64,000 bases of DNA from Asparagopsis taxiformis. Lineage: Eukaryota; Rhodophyta; Florideophyceae; Bonnemaisoniales; Bonnemaisoniaceae. A program made the position numbers and the translations under genes. The DNA lies in the NCBI GenBank assembly GCA_030407315.1, contig JALQPE010002305.1:1-64000 (forward strand). The letters are read 5' to 3'. Numbering within the stretch: the stretch's first letter is position 1; each line of letters begins with the position of its first letter. The notes under the pieces are model-generated. The model was not told the origin of the DNA. It saw nothing but the letters and a program-made list of their open reading frames with translations, and searched no databases. Positions 1 to 12,700 of the stretch are shown piece by piece.

Positions 1-480
1 GCATGAGCAATTTTTGAGAAAACCATTGATTTCACTGGTTTGAACCAGTAGATTTGGGATGGAATAGCGGCCAGAGCAAATTTGTAAATTTTACTGGAAA
101 AAAAAAACCCGCGACGTGGCTGGATACAGTAGAGATGGGATTGGAAAAAACCAGGGAAATGCATTGGTCAGGCCAGGCTGCCGGATGGTTCTGTACTGTA
201 TTGGGCATGATTTTTTTGATGGTTTGAGATTTTGCGCCCGTCCATTACGCTGGCGGCCGGCGGTGGGTGGAAAAAAACATTGAAATTACTAATTTTCAGC
301 TATGGAATGACGGGAATGCAAACCGCGACGGATACAGTACGGAGGGTGGTTGAACCAGTGCATGGACTGGTTTGGGAGGCTGGTTTCGCTGGTTTCGGCG
401 GTTTCCAATTACAGCAGGTGTAAGGGTGTAGTGTGGGAATAGTGCAAATGACTTACGCATGAGCAATGTCTTGGGGTGAG
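1..480. repeat. CTGGTT/AACCAG palindrome-rich repeat, left edge
   Basis: Short palindromes built from CTGGTT and AACCAG recur here, for example ACTGGTTTGAACCAGT near position 37. The segment opens with GCATGAGCAA at position 1 and the same decamer recurs at 457-466. The same motifs, with GCATGAGCAA in inverse orientation, occur at 23986-24745, so this is probably another copy of that non-coding element family. The short open frame at 232-423 looks like chance. Confidence 0.5.
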
Positions 481-728
481 CTGCTTGTAGGCTGGTGTAT
501 GTATGAGTTGTTTCTTGGAATATATTCTGGCGTTACCGTGAACGAGGGAAATTTCCTATGTTGAGCTAGGTGAGAAGGTGAAAAGCTAGGAATAATTGAT
601 AGGTAATATAGTATGGTAGTACTGGAAGGGAGGTCAACTATAGTCTGTCATGCTCCGGGCATAAGCACCTGAAGTATTGGAATGCTATACTTCAACTGCG
701 TATGGATCGGTGCGTGCAAGCGGGCGTA

Positions 729-1345
729 GGGTCGCTGGAGCCAAAGGCAAAGGCACTATATATACTCTTGAGAGGGAAGGGGGCTGAGGATCTGCAAAAT
801 TAATCTGAATTACCAATCACGAAATTTAGTTTGATCGGGAGCTATAACTAGAAGCGAATAAGAAGAGGGAATATGAAAGAATTGGAGTTAGAAATGGTCA
901 GAATCGCAATCCGGGCTGGTTGACATGCCGGATTGAGTTTGCTCGAGTAAGTCTAGTAACAACCGACTTCTTCTACTTACCAAGATCGATTTTGAACAAC
1001 CGCTGTGCCCGCTCGGACGATGCAGACCCATATGCAAAGCGAGAACCAGACGGGTCTTGTTCACGTTTGGCGTATGGGTCCTGACGTCCGAACCGGCCCG
1101 TGCGCACGAACCCGTACGCCGGCGTAAGGGTCGTAGCCAGAGACACTATATATACTCTCAAGAGGGAAGTAGCTGAGGATCAGCCAAATTAATCTGAATT
1201 ACCAATCACGAAATTAGTTTGATCGGGAGCTATAATGGGTAATTAAAAGCGAATGTGAAAAAATTGAGTTAAAAATGGTCGGAATCGCAATCCGGGCTGG
1301 TTGACATGCCGGATTGAGTTTTGCTCGAGTAAGTTGAGTATGAGA
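729..1345. repeat. Direct duplication of a ~220-bp segment
   Basis: Positions 729-955 and 1128-1345 are diverged direct copies. Both hold a TATATATACTC stretch, the string CTGAGGAT, AATTAATCTGAATTACCAAT, and a terminal half-hairpin CCGGATTGAG followed by TGCTCGAGTAAG. The half-hairpin links both copies to the hairpin family of 5-18.6 kb. The segment between them (956-1127) shows nothing recognisable. This may be a duplicated promoter or leader for the gene at 1527, or transposon debris. Confidence 0.6.
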
Positions 1346-1526
1346 ATCGATCAGCGAGTCATGCCATTTCGTGGTAAACGTAATGACGTTACGGAGTAGA
1401 TGATTCATCATGAGTATGTACACATATATTAGGCTGTATCGCCGTAGTGAAAAGATGGTATTGCACACAACTACATTGTTAATTTGTCGTCTTCTCTAGT
1501 ATTACAACTAATTTGGAAGGGGAATC

Positions 1527-3261
1527 ATGACGAACAGGCGTGAGTCAGCGAGGATTAGGTGCAAGAGCGAAAAGCGATTGCGAACCGTGCCCAAGAGAGG
1601 GTACTCGGTATCGAAGACTTGCCGAAAGTGGGGTCTAGGATCGAGGTGTGGTTTGAGGTGTCTGGTGTGGGGATGTGGTGGGGCGGAAGGTGGTGTCACT
1701 GAGCCTCCCCGAAGAGTTTCCAGTATGCACGGGAGCTCCTCCACCAGGAGCCCTCGTAGACGTAGAGAGGGAAAGTGGAGTGTACGTGCCCGGGGTCGTG
1801 GAATCTGGGGACGCTAAGGATGGAGACGGCGCGTCGGTGATGATGATCCATATTATACAAGGTGGGAGAAAGGTGGCGTTTTCGGATGTAAGGTCTTGGA
1901 GATTTTCGGGTAGCGTGCAGCCGAAATTCGAGGAAGAGATCATCGCTGAAGGCAGGATTCTGTACGATGCAATGCCGGAAAAGGGATATCCCTGCGTGGG
2001 ATATGATGATGGAACGTTCCTACTCGGACGGAGAATTATGTGCGCCGGACAGCAGCCGACTGCGTGGCGCAGAGGAAAATGCTCTGTCGGAAACGTTGAC
2101 GGTCACGATGAGGGGGAGGAGATTGAACTGTCGGAGGAGTCCAGCTACAGTAGCGCTGAGGATAGCCGGCAAGCTGGGGAGCCGGATTACAAGCGTGTTA
2201 AAACCGAAGATGGAGCAGTGAGGGCACAGAGGACGTCGAATGAGAGCCAGCTGGAGACCAGGGTGCGAGTTCTGGAGGATGCAATGTCGTTGTTGGACGC
2301 TGGGAAGTTTAATTGTTCCAGCAGCATCGTTGATAATGTTGGTCTGGTGCTGTTGTCGATGATGCGGAGAGGAGTGGAGAAGATGGTAGAACAGGCTGTA
2401 CGAATACCGACTGGAAGCTCTAGTCGCGTGTTCTCTACAAGTATGGTGGACGGAGCTATGATGTGCGGAAATCTCGTGACCTCTCCGATACAAGTTCCTG
2501 CTACATTGTGCAGCGGGATATTCCGAGAGTTACTGAAGGGAACAATAGACCTATACGGTGAAGGTCTGTACGATGTGTATCCCAGTTTACACTCGGCAAT
2601 GCATGGAACTGGAAACGAAGCGATCACAGTGGTTTGCAGCAACTTTGCTGTGCTATCCGAGATGCTAGGAATATCTTTATTGCAGCGCAGCGAAATGCTT
2701 TTGCACACCCGTAACGTGTCTACTACTGACGGGAAAGAAGAGAAAGAGAATGAAGAGAGCTTTTGGAAACAGAGTAGCCTGCAAATATTGGGGACGGCAC
2801 TTTGTGAGGATGATGGAGGGAATAGTGAGAATGGACCGGTATCGATGAGCATCGGGAGCAGCATGTTCTGTGCGCTGCGGAGGGAACAATCTGCACTGTG
2901 TGCAGTTCGAAGGGATCGCACAATAGTGCAGGGACAGTACGTTTCGAAGATGGAGGTTGAGAGTCGAGAGGGGGTGTGCCCAATTCATTCAGAGGTTCGC
3001 AGTGGATGTGTCAATGGGGGAAGAAGTCGAAGGAGCGGAGTTGTGAAGAGTTTCCGGGTGGAATGGGAGCCTGTTGGGCAGAGGAAACGTGGAAGGAATG
3101 GAGAGGGACAGTGGGGTTGTTTGCGAGTTTACGTACCGTATGTTTTAATCCATGGTATTGACGAACCGCGAAGAATAGCCAAACTGCTGTCCGAAGAAGT
3201 AGTGAACAGGGCAGTAGGAGCGGGAAGAATGGAAAAACTGGCCGAGAAGTACCTGCTATAG
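1527..3261 (+). CDS. Unrecognised protein with N-terminal Tudor-like segment
   Basis: I do not recognise the full protein. The 1675-3261 frame is long and open but has no ATG at its beginning. Just upstream, in another frame, lies a protein-like stretch (VGSRIEVWFEV...GMWWGG) resembling the first strands of Tudor or Tudor-knot domains, with an ATG at 1527 in a third frame. A single extra G in the GGGG run near 1678 would join the Tudor-like stretch to the long frame. After the Tudor-like region come an acidic and Ser-rich segment, a basic KRVK motif, then a ~350-residue mostly helical C-terminal region ending AEKYLL. A chromatin-reader role is inference from the N-terminus and the neighbouring genes. 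The start codon is uncertain. Confidence 0.5.
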
Positions 3262-3381
3262 AGCGATAAATAAATGGATGAGTAGAATATGAAAGGAGAA
3301 CGGTAAAAGTTTGAAGGTTTCAAAGAAGACTACAGTTTACATTATTGTTTGAGTCTACTAGGCATAAGGGGAAAGGAGAAG

Positions 3382-5024
3382 TCACATGACGAGGGATATT
3401 CCAAGCTCCTCATCCTCCTGCAAAGCTTGATGGTCTTCCGTAACGTTGCAGGGAGGATCGAGGTCCTCAGTTGCTATGGAACAAAGATCTGTTGTGTCGA
3501 ATTTGATTGGATCGTATTCGTGGGCGGATATATTCTTCTTCTTTCGAATGAAGCTGGAGAGTAGCTCGCCACCAGGAATATAGTCGCGGAGGTCAAGGCA
3601 TCCGTGACTTCCAACAAGCGGGAAGCCATCTCTACCATATTCATCTGAGTCTATCATTGAGGAGAATAGTGATTTTAAGCATATAGCTATCTTGTAAGAG
3701 GCAAGAATAGCTTCCGTATTGTGGCACAGAAGATGGCGTTGAGGGCATTGGCAGAAACTGGTGAGCAGTACCATGGCAGTGGTGAGGAAGGAGAATTTGG
3801 TCAGAGCTTTTCGTTGCTGTGAGGAACGAGACGGAGAGGAGTCGGCTTCGGAGTCTGTGACGGAAACTGTATAGGTGACCTGAACGATGAGCTCCTGACA
3901 GTCGAGCGTGAAAGTATTGAAGATTCTGTCGTTTTCTTCATATACCTTGTTTGCTTCTGCACTGTTCCCGTACGCTCTAGCAGTGGTAGGAATAGAATCA
4001 TCGGAACGAAGGGGAAAGTCGTTATTCAACGTCATGAACGATGCTTGATTACTATCTGCGAGTTGTCGAGAAGAACGGCGTCGAAATCTTGGTGAAGAAG
4101 AAAGAAACATGATTTGAGAAGCTCTTGTTTCATATTCTTTCTAGAGTTGTTAAAGAACTTTGTAAGAGCACGCAGCGCGGACGTAGCCAACATAACGGGT
4201 CCAGTATCTGCTGCAGGGATAGCGGAGTTTCTGGATGTCGAGGAAGAGGCAGGGGGAGCTCGGATGGAGTCTACATCGGTGCCGGTAGATAGTCGCTTCC
4301 GCTTTGAAGGCGGCACAACGATGTTGTCTTCATCTGTGGGCATTGCAAGTGCAAAGGCTTCTCGAAGAGCATGAGGCGGGAGGCGCACCCAGGCAGGCTT
4401 ATCCTGAGGTACAACGGTGGCGTTTCGGAGGGGGTAGCTGCGGATGGCTGTCGACATGTTGAGGTCATCCTCTTCTCCAGGGTCTACGTTGCCGGCTTTA
4501 CGCGATGTCGAGTCTTTCCACCTAACGACCTGGTCGTTGGCCATTGAGAAGAAAGCGGAACCGACGATTGAGCGCTTCAAGTAGACGTGCTTTTTCCCTA
4601 CGGGGCTGGAAATGAGGGAACGCTTGGACTTTGCGGAGTCCGCGGGAGTGGAAGAGAATTGGGAGAAGGACAGTGCGGCGAGGAGCAGAGTCGGACAGGA
4701 GTTGGAAGGATGGGAGGAACTAGGACAGCTGGTCTGGAACGGAGCGCCAGTCCTGGCCAACTCCTTGACTGTGCAGTGAGCAACGAAGCGAGAGACGGTT
4801 GCTTTGTTGCTGAAAATGCTGTTCACAAGCTGACAGGCAATATGAACGCTCCTGTATGGATCCTCAGCGCTGGCAGCTGGAACAGTGTTGGTGCCGGCGA
4901 GGAGGGAAGAAAGGTAACGTAGAGCGGCCAGTTCCTCCTGAATTGGAGCGAGGAACTGCTGGAGAAGAGCGGAGAAGCGCGCTTCCACGTCGCGGAGGAT
5001 GTTTTCATTGTTGGGAGGAGCCAT
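3382..5024 (-). CDS. Unrecognised protein, one frame break
   Basis: Two minus-strand frames, 5024-4032 and 4110-3382, overlap by 79 bases in different phases and are best read as one ~550-residue product with a -1-type break. I chose ATG 5024 (MAPPNNEN) over the longer open frame to 5237, because the extra N-terminus runs into a hairpin repeat. The N-terminus has a short amphipathic helix rich in Leu, Gln and Glu. The middle has a basic PSKRKR motif that could be a nuclear signal and a Ser/Pro-rich linker. The second half has hydrophobic helices with scattered Cys and an acidic tail. No family recognised. It lies head-to-head with the hairpin cluster at 5225, and a CT-rich tract precedes the ATG. 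Confidence 0.45.
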
Positions 5025-5224
5025 GAGGGAGAGAAAGGTGTGCGGGAGAGAAAGTCTGGCGAGGGAAGGAGCGAACGGACGGAATACGGACGGGTTCGGA
5101 TACCGAGCCGTATTTGGTAGAGGGGACGGCGCTTGGGTTTGGTGATCACCCAGATCGGAAGGGACGGGAGGCAGGCAGTTTTCGTCATGATCCCTGCAGG
5201 GATGACCGTTACATTGCGAAGTGA

Positions 5225-5491
5225 ATTGGTCGAGCAAATCTCAATCCGGCATTGCGAGGTTCCCGGATTGAGTATTGCTCGACCAATCTGTAGCTGTCAT
5301 ACTGAAATTGAATAAATATTATCATACTAAAATTGGTCGAGCAATACTCAATCCGGGAACCACGCAATGCCGGATTGAGATTTGCTCGACCAATTTGTAT
5401 TTGTCATACTGAAATATTGTCATACTGAAATTGGTCGAGCAATACTCAATCCGGGAACCACGCAATGCCGGATTGAGATTTGCTCGACCAA
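5225..5491. repeat. Hairpin cluster 1 (three ~62-bp inverted repeats)
   Basis: Three hairpins at about 5225-5287, 5333-5393 and 5431-5491. Each runs TTGGTCGAGCAA..CTCAATCCGG, a short loop, then the complement. The second and third are identical in arms and loop and sit in duplicated flanks with TCATACTGAAA. The cluster separates two convergent-side genes of the same block. Confidence 0.9.
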
Positions 5492-5722
5492 CTATGTGAA
5501 AGGTGAAGAGTGGAGACTGAAATGAGGACACCAGCGAAGGACGGAGATGGAATGAGAGAAGTGGAAATGGAAAAGAAGTGTGGCAATCACTTTAAGAGAT
5601 GCATAACACTAGCTAGGAGTAGGCAAAGGAGAGGAAGAATAGAGAGAAACCCTACAGAATATGGTGAAGATGATGGTAGAGAGATTGGAAAGGAGGTGTG
5701 TGGGACATCATTTGATGGAGGT

Positions 5723-8700
5723 TTAGATGACTTGGACGTCGTCATGTGGAAATTTGTAGCGTTTGGGGGAGTTGTCGATGCATTGCATGTCTTCAGGAAC
5801 CATGGCACCCTCGCGAACAGCTAGAGACTGAATACGGACGTACTGTCCGTACGTAGAGAGCTGACCATCATTGGGATGCATGGTTCTCATTAGGGCATGG
5901 TCATCCCAACCGGGACCAGCATGTTCGACGTCACCGCGCATGACCATGACGGAGAAGGGGGGATCCATACAATCCGAGGAGGAAGAAGATGCCAAATTTT
6001 CGAGACATAACGCGGGGCGCAATTGATGTAGACATGGGAGCGCGGGCGAACGAGCACTGGAGACCCCACAGCCCCGGTGGCAACAAAGACATAGCTCGGT
6101 TCAGGGTTTGCGTCAACATTAGTCTTCCACAATTTGCCGGGGGTAGTGGGATTGAAGGCGAAGTGGGAGGCCTGGCGTTTAGTGCCATTGCCTGTAAGAA
6201 GAAGTCGAAGTCCGGACCTTGAAACTTCAACTCCGAGCCTTCAGCATATTCACGCAGGCTGGATATAGCAGAGCGCAGATGGAGCTGATGTCCGACAACA
6301 GCCAAAGCGACGTCCACAATGAGCTTATCAGAGAAAAGCGGTTCGTTGGAATTCTCTAGATCGTCGGTGACGGCGGAACAGGGAGTCATGTAGCGACGCT
6401 CGTTTTCACTGGTGGCAGCGCCGACGTTCGTGGTGCCAATGTTAGGTATAAGCATCCAAGAGTTCTTACTTTGATTGGTGAACATTTCTGCAAAAGACTT
6501 GCAGAGAACATCCACGGAAGCCTTGACAATGCGCTGACTGAGGATATCATCAAGAACAGCATAACCGAGGGACTCAATGGAACCTCTTGCGCGTTCAAAG
6601 AAGATTTCCTGCTGTAGAGGCTCGGTCGCTGCGGCGGTAGCAATAGAGTCCTTGATGGACTGAATCTTCTCCACGGTGAGATAGAATCCGCTTCTATGGT
6701 TGTCTGGTAGTAGAGAGGAGGCGAGGTGAACGTTGCGGGCGGCTTTCTGGGTGGAAACTTTTTCCAACACGGCAGGAGGGACGTCTTGCTGTTTTTCCTC
6801 GTTCTTTGGATGGGGTACGGCAGAGAACGGTGCTGGAAAGGCGGAATTGGTTTCCGAGCCCTTGAGAGTTTTTGTTTTCGGGCCCTTCTTGGAAGCGGAG
6901 CGAGAAATCTTTTGCTTGACATTGCGCTCCGGAGTGTATAGAGAGGTAACGTTTCTCTTGGTGCGGGGACTTTTACGCACAGTCGCAGTGGAGGGCGTAT
7001 CTGCACTTTTCTCGGCAACCGGGGTACGCGCACTCTCCGCAGGCGTTTCTGGCGTGGAAGGGGAGGGGTGGGAGCGGCAGAAGATTTGCTTCCCTTCGGA
7101 GTGGGGAGGATGGGGGATTTCCCGGCCGTAGTACTCCTTGAGGTATTCTTTTTCGGAGTGGACTTGAGAGGAGACTTGGCAGTGCTGGGTTTGAAGGGGT
7201 CGAAAGGATCTCCTTTCCATGCTTCCTGAACGGAAACACCGGGAGGTGGGGCAAAAGAAGGAAGGTCTCCCTCATTTTTGCCATCGTAACATTTGCGAGA
7301 GCAAACCATGAGCATGTCTCTATCACCATTGTTGATGTACTTCACTGGGATGAGGTGGTGCACTCTTGGATAATCACAGAGGTTGTGAACAGCAACAGAG
7401 TTGCACGTTGTGCACTTGTGAGCTGGTTTGGATAGTGGGAGACGGCAGTGTTCCCCGAGCGCACACTGGAAGGGACTGTTGGGGTCACCTTCGACAGTAG
7501 TATCTCGCACGTCCGGTATGATAGCATCTTCACTGGAGGAAGAGCCATCTTCATCGGAGTGATGTTGATTCTGGTCTGCAGAACCACTGGAAGCCCTGTC
7601 GATGTTTGGAAGGATTTCATCCCTTTCAGGAGATATTCCATCGTGAACAGCTGTACCGCGGAGTTTCTGCTCAATGGAATGAGTGCTGTCGTTGTCGTCC
7701 GCGGGAGTGTTTTTTGTCAGCCTATCACTGGCTGCATCGTCATCAATGACTGGACCTTGCGTTGGAGGGGTATTAGTGATAGCAGGGAGAGGGGCTGGCT
7801 CGAGGCCCTCGATAGGAGTGGCAGGGGAGGGTGAGGGAATGTCATCCTGTTCGGATGGTAGGGTGAGCTTGGGAGATGTGGGCGGATTCAAACGGTCGAT
7901 AATGGTCTGTTTGAATCGTTGGTCACGGAGCTGTTGAGCCTCCTTCGTTCTAGGCACGACACCTTTCTCGAACATTGTAACCAATTCGTAAACGTAGGTA
8001 GTTGTGGAAACCTGTTTGCCATTGCGAACAAAAAGATCAGGGAGATCGTGAATGGTGGCGATATCCACCTTGAGCTCTTCTGCAGCAGCGCGCATGACCG
8101 CGGAATAATCGCAGATGTTCTGCAGGTAGTCCTTGACCTTGAGGTCCTTGTACTGCCCAAAGGCGAGATGTTTGGAGGGATTGTCCTTGCGGAGCTTGAG
8201 ACAGGTAAGGATGAGCAGCGAAGCTCTATCCGTAGCTCGAGTGAACACGGAATTTTTGAGGACGCTGAAAGCAACGCCTTCCTCGTCGTCGGCACTGAAG
8301 GTCTTGAAGGCTGCATAGGTCAATGGACTGTGCATCATTTTCAACGCGACGGATGCGTATGAAATGGCCTGAGAGAGCTTCATTGCCATGTGAAAGTGGC
8401 GCGAGTGAAGGAACATCCCAAACGTAGCAGCCGTTTTCAGCTCGGCCGTACCCATGCGTCCATTGACAGCGTTGTACAAGCTGATGGCGCTGTGGACGCG
8501 GTCTCGAGGTCGAGTGGGAAGAACGCGATGAGACTTGGAGTTCATTCGCTGACTGATGAAGAGGAGATCTTCGAGAGTCATTTCCAAGCCATCGTTACGG
8601 CTGACAATCTGGATGGGCAAGTCGCGGAACTGCTTCTGCAGAGCCTTTGTCTTTTCGGAGACATCCGTGGACGCGAGGATACGCATTCCAACAGTGCGAC

Positions 8701-8956
8701 GATGCAGACCATCAGCAATTTCGAAACGCTTATTGCCGTTGTGCATGCGCTCGGCCACAGTGATTTGGCCGAGGCCTTTCTCAGTGTACCCGTCGACGAG
8801 CATTTCCTGTAGCATGCGATCCACGTGAGCGTCGTCGACCTCGCGAGAGGTCTGCGCAGCGACATGGGTTTCCTCGATGGACATGCGCACACCGCGGAAG
8901 GAGTAACTGCTCCAGACCAGTTCCTGGAAGATGTGCTGTGGTTCCTTATCGGCCAT
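5723..8956 (-). CDS. ParB-like / zinc-binding / 2OG-Fe(II) dioxygenase-like protein, copy A
   Basis: ATG 8956 (MADKEPQH) follows a CT-rich leader. Residues ~30-180 resemble the ParB/sulfiredoxin fold: a GLGQITV strand, the DGLHR box, LPIQIVSR, then SQRMNSKSHR. A Cys/His cluster at about residues 500-560 (CALGEHC, CTTC, CSRKC) looks zinc-binding. The C-terminal third matches copy B (9796-12821) throughout its dioxygenase-like region, with GDVEHAGPG and YVRIQ. The frame is broken near 7100 (C run), 6215 (GG) and 5970 (C6); each is repaired by one added base, so base-call error is possible. A substantive difference is at 6157-6165: copy B has His-x-Asp where this copy reads His-Phe-Ala, losing the expected iron-binding Asp. 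It could be a catalytically dead paralogue or a decaying copy. Confidence 0.65.
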
Positions 8957-9164
8957 AGTGCGTGGATGGAAGAGAGAACGTAAACGGGAGGAGAGGTGGA
9001 GGGAGGGAGATGGAGAGAGAATGGTAGTAACGGAGCAAGAGCTTGCAGTACAAGGGTTGGATGCCGGGAGATCGCGACAGGACCTGTGCTTTTAAAAATA
9101 AAATTTGCAGTATTTCATTTAGGGCATTGACGGACATGTCACTTGTCAGGCATCTTCCAGCCGC

Positions 9165-9542
9165 AGTCGTATTGGACTTGCCCGAGCAATACTCAATCCG
9201 AGATGTGAACTAGTTCGGATTGAGTATTGCTCGAGCAAGTCCAGGCGCCCAAAATGGCCGAAATTGGGCGGAAATAATTTCTGAAAAAAATATTTTCAAT
9301 TTTGCGGCCGCCTGAAATTACTCGAGCAATACTCAATCCGAGGTACGAACTAGTTCGGATTGAGAATTGCTCGAGCAATTTCTGGCGCCCAAAACGGCCG
9401 AAATTGGGCGCAAATAATTTCTGAAAAAATATTTTCGATTTTTGCGGGCCAAGTGACCGCCAGAAATTGCTCGAGCAATACTCAATCCGAACTAGTTCGT
9501 ACCCCGGATTGAGTATTGCTCGAGCAAGTCCAGTATGACAAA
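9165..9542. repeat. Hairpin cluster 2 (three hairpins, ~145-bp period)
   Basis: Hairpins at about 9174-9242, 9313-9382 and 9463-9532 share arms TTGCTCGAGCAATACTCAAT and centre ACTAGTTC. They are separated by a repeated spacer containing GGCGCCCAAAA and GAAATAATTTCTGAAAAAA. The right end reads CAAGTCCAGTATGACA; the left end is a degraded version in the opposite sense. The remaining gap to the next gene (9543-9795) holds nothing I recognise. Confidence 0.9.
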
Positions 9543-9795
9543 TCTACCCCAAGAGGCTCTGAAGCAGATATGGGTCTCCCTGAGTACTACTGCTGCTGCC
9601 TCTGCATCACCAAGGCTGTCCCGTCCGTTAGCTAGTAGTAGAATTATTAGGCAATAGGGGTAATACCCCAAGGTATAGCGTAGTATAGGCCTATAGTACT
9701 GCTAGCTTAGTAGGTATGGAGATGCTGTTCAATACTGAGATGTTTATGAGTTAGAGAGTTAGTTCTAGTTGCATGCTAAGTATCTAGTACTAAAC

Positions 9796-12700
9796 TTAAT
9801 CTTCACTTTCTGTTTCTTCACTATCAGAAGACGAATTGCTACTACTACTGGGGCTCCCCGGCGGGCCGCCACCTTCGCTCCCGTCCTGGTTACCCTCTTC
9901 ACCACCATCTTGGCTGCCGTCGTCGCTCTCCTCGTCGCTGTTCGACGAACTTTGCGGAACGTAGGCAGAGTCGTACGGCGCGATGTACGGTGCAGGTCCA
10001 CCAGGTGTGAACACCAGGTCGTTCACCATCGACTCCCCTTCGCGAATGGCCATGGTGTGAATGCGGAGGTAATGTCCGTAGATATTACGGGGATCACGCT
10101 CACCACCCGCCGTTTCCAGGTCGACACCGTCGAATCTCTTCGTATTCTCCCGGTGATCGGCCCATCCAGGACCAGCGTGTTCCAAATCACCACGGCTGAA
10201 CATGACGGAGAACGGCGGGATGTGCACGATTTTAGCGTTCAGGGCCGGCAATAGCTGTGAAGCCATACTTGCCGGCCCGTTCAGGTACACGTGCGAGCGC
10301 GGGCGAACGAAAAGGCAAGAGCTGACTGCGCCAGTCGCCAGGATGGCGAAGTTTGGGTTCGGCATTGGCGTTCCCCAATACTTCTTCCTGTCCTTCTTGT
10401 CCGCACCTGGATACATGAAGTCCAGATGCGGCACCTGCCGTTTGCAGTCCTCGCCAGTCAGGAGAAGGCGCAGTCCTGACTTGGCAAAGGAGAGCTTCGT
10501 CCCCGGTTGGCACTTGCGAGTCTGTCGAGCTCGTACTGGACGAAGAGCAGGTCTCCGACCATTGCTATTGCAACATCGACAATGAGCTTGGCCTTGAACG
10601 TCTCGGCGTCTTCGTTCTCCAGCTTGTCGGTGACTGAGGCGCAGGAAGTCATGTAGCGGTCATGATTCTTCCCGTCGTACGGATGGGGATTGATTTTGTT
10701 CCCGTCACCGTCGACCAGCCCTGAGGGCTCCTTGTTAAGGATTTTGCCCCAGACACCCTCAGCCTTGTCGGTGAACTTGTCAGCGAACGACCGGCAAACC
10801 TTGTCGACAGCATCCCTGACGATGCCCTGGGAGAATATGTCCTGTAGACAAACATACCCAACCGAGTCCATGAAGCCCCGAGCTCGCTCGAACACCCGGG
10901 TTCGAGCAGACTCTGTGTCGCCAGCTGCAGCCAGAACGGACTCCTTGATGGCCAGGATGTCGCTTTCCTCCAGGTAGAACCCGCTTCTGTGCTCCGGGTG
11001 GAGCAGAGAAGACGCCGACTGCACTCGTGCTTTTGCAGTATCGGCGGAGACGTTGCTGAGAACTGCAGCTGGGACAGCCTGCTGGGCATCCTCGTAGCGG
11101 TGGACTTTGTATCCACCGTACGTGTCAGGGACATCATCCATGGATGCGTCACCTCCCTCATCATCCGAAACCTCGACTACTGCCTCGATTTCGATAATCT
11201 CGACGTCGTCACTGCCAGCATCAGAGTATTCATCACTGGATACCTGTGCGGCCTGCTCCTGCTCGCGTTCGATGCGAGCCATGAGACGGGAGCTTTGACG
11301 ACGCCCTGCCTGGCCACTTCCTCGCCATCGCTGCCCGCTTCCCTTCGGGGTGCTTCTGAATCTATTAGCAGAGCCCGGTGACGTGACGGAAGCGGGTGCG
11401 AAATCACTCTTGCGTTTCACATTGCGGGTGAAATCCGGACCGGAGTCCGAACGCCTCCTGCGCCCAGCCTGCTTCGTGCGACGCGAGGTGGGCGACTTTG
11501 TGCGAACAGGAGGCGTCGCAAGAGGATTGGGAGTATGTGAGGGCGAAGAGGTGGCAGGAGGGGTGGCGAGAGATGGGAAGAGGGAGCGGCTCTTCTTCGT
11601 CCGAGCTGTTATCCATGTTGACATCCGCATCACCTTGTGCGGCGGAGCCAGAGGCTGCACCAGCAGGTTGGCGAGAGGCGGGATTGTCGACAGGATCCTG
11701 TGCCGAAGAAGTGGAGGGGGCGGGGGAGTAGGGCGCCTTGGGGGTTTCGGTACAGGCTTGTACCGGTCGTTGAACAACTTTTCGAACGACTCCATGCGGT
11801 CATTCTGGGCCGACGCAGAACGAGCGTCGGGGTGCTCAAACTCGGTGACGAACCCGTAAACGACGTCCACAGTGGAGAATGAAGCATTGCCACTGACGCG
11901 GAGGTCAGGGATGCTGTACAGCTCTGAGATATCCTTCTGGAACCGGTCGGCCAGATTGCGCATACAGGTGTAATACGCCCGGATGTTGAGGAGGTAATCC
12001 CTCACGAGAAGCTTGATTCGTCCAAAGGCCTGATGCCTCGAAGCGTACTTCTTGCGAAGCATGAGGCAGTCGAGCATCAAGAGAGAGGCTCGGTCATGCG
12101 CACTGGTGAAGGCGCTGTTCTTGAGAATGACGAGTGCAACGTCGTCGTTAACACTGCCAATGACCTTGAACGCCTCGTACGTCAACGGGCTCGACATCAT
12201 CTTGAGCGAGACGGTGGCGTAGCTCAATGCCTTCGCCTTGTGGACTGAACCGAACAAGCGGTGTTCCAAGTACGATGCGAATGCGGCCGCCGTCTTGAGC
12301 TCCACACCGGCAAACTTCCCACCGACAGCGTTGTACATGCTGATAGCGGTGTGTACGAAGTCGCGGGGCCTGGTGGCAAGGACCCTGTGTGCCTTGGCAT
12401 TGAGCGCCTGGCTAAGGAACAACAAGTCCTCGGTGACTAGGTCCTTGTTGTCCTTGCGAGACACGATGCTGACCGGGAGGGCAAGGAAGGTGTTGCGGAG
12501 AGTAGTCGCCTTCTCGCTATCGTCGTCAGAAGCGACGGCCCTTTTCCCGACAGCGTGGCGGTGAAGCCCGTCGCAGATCTCGTAGCGCGCAGTGGTGTTT
12601 CCACCGACGGTGCGCGAGATTTTTCCGACTGTGATGAGACCCAGCGCGTGCTTGGGGTACCCATCGCGGAGCATCTCTTGGTACATGCCATCGACGTGGT

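Noticed and set aside
1527..1817. Separate 96-residue gene
   Set aside because: It overlaps the long gene in another phase, and its Arg-rich second half looks like out-of-frame translation; only its start may belong to the joined protein.
9165..9542. CRISPR-like array
   Set aside because: Units are hairpins with repeated, not unique, spacers, there are only three, and the context is eukaryotic with no cas genes.
9769..10254. Plus-strand protein of 161 residues
   Set aside because: Antisense shadow of the acidic tail and dioxygenase domain of copy B.
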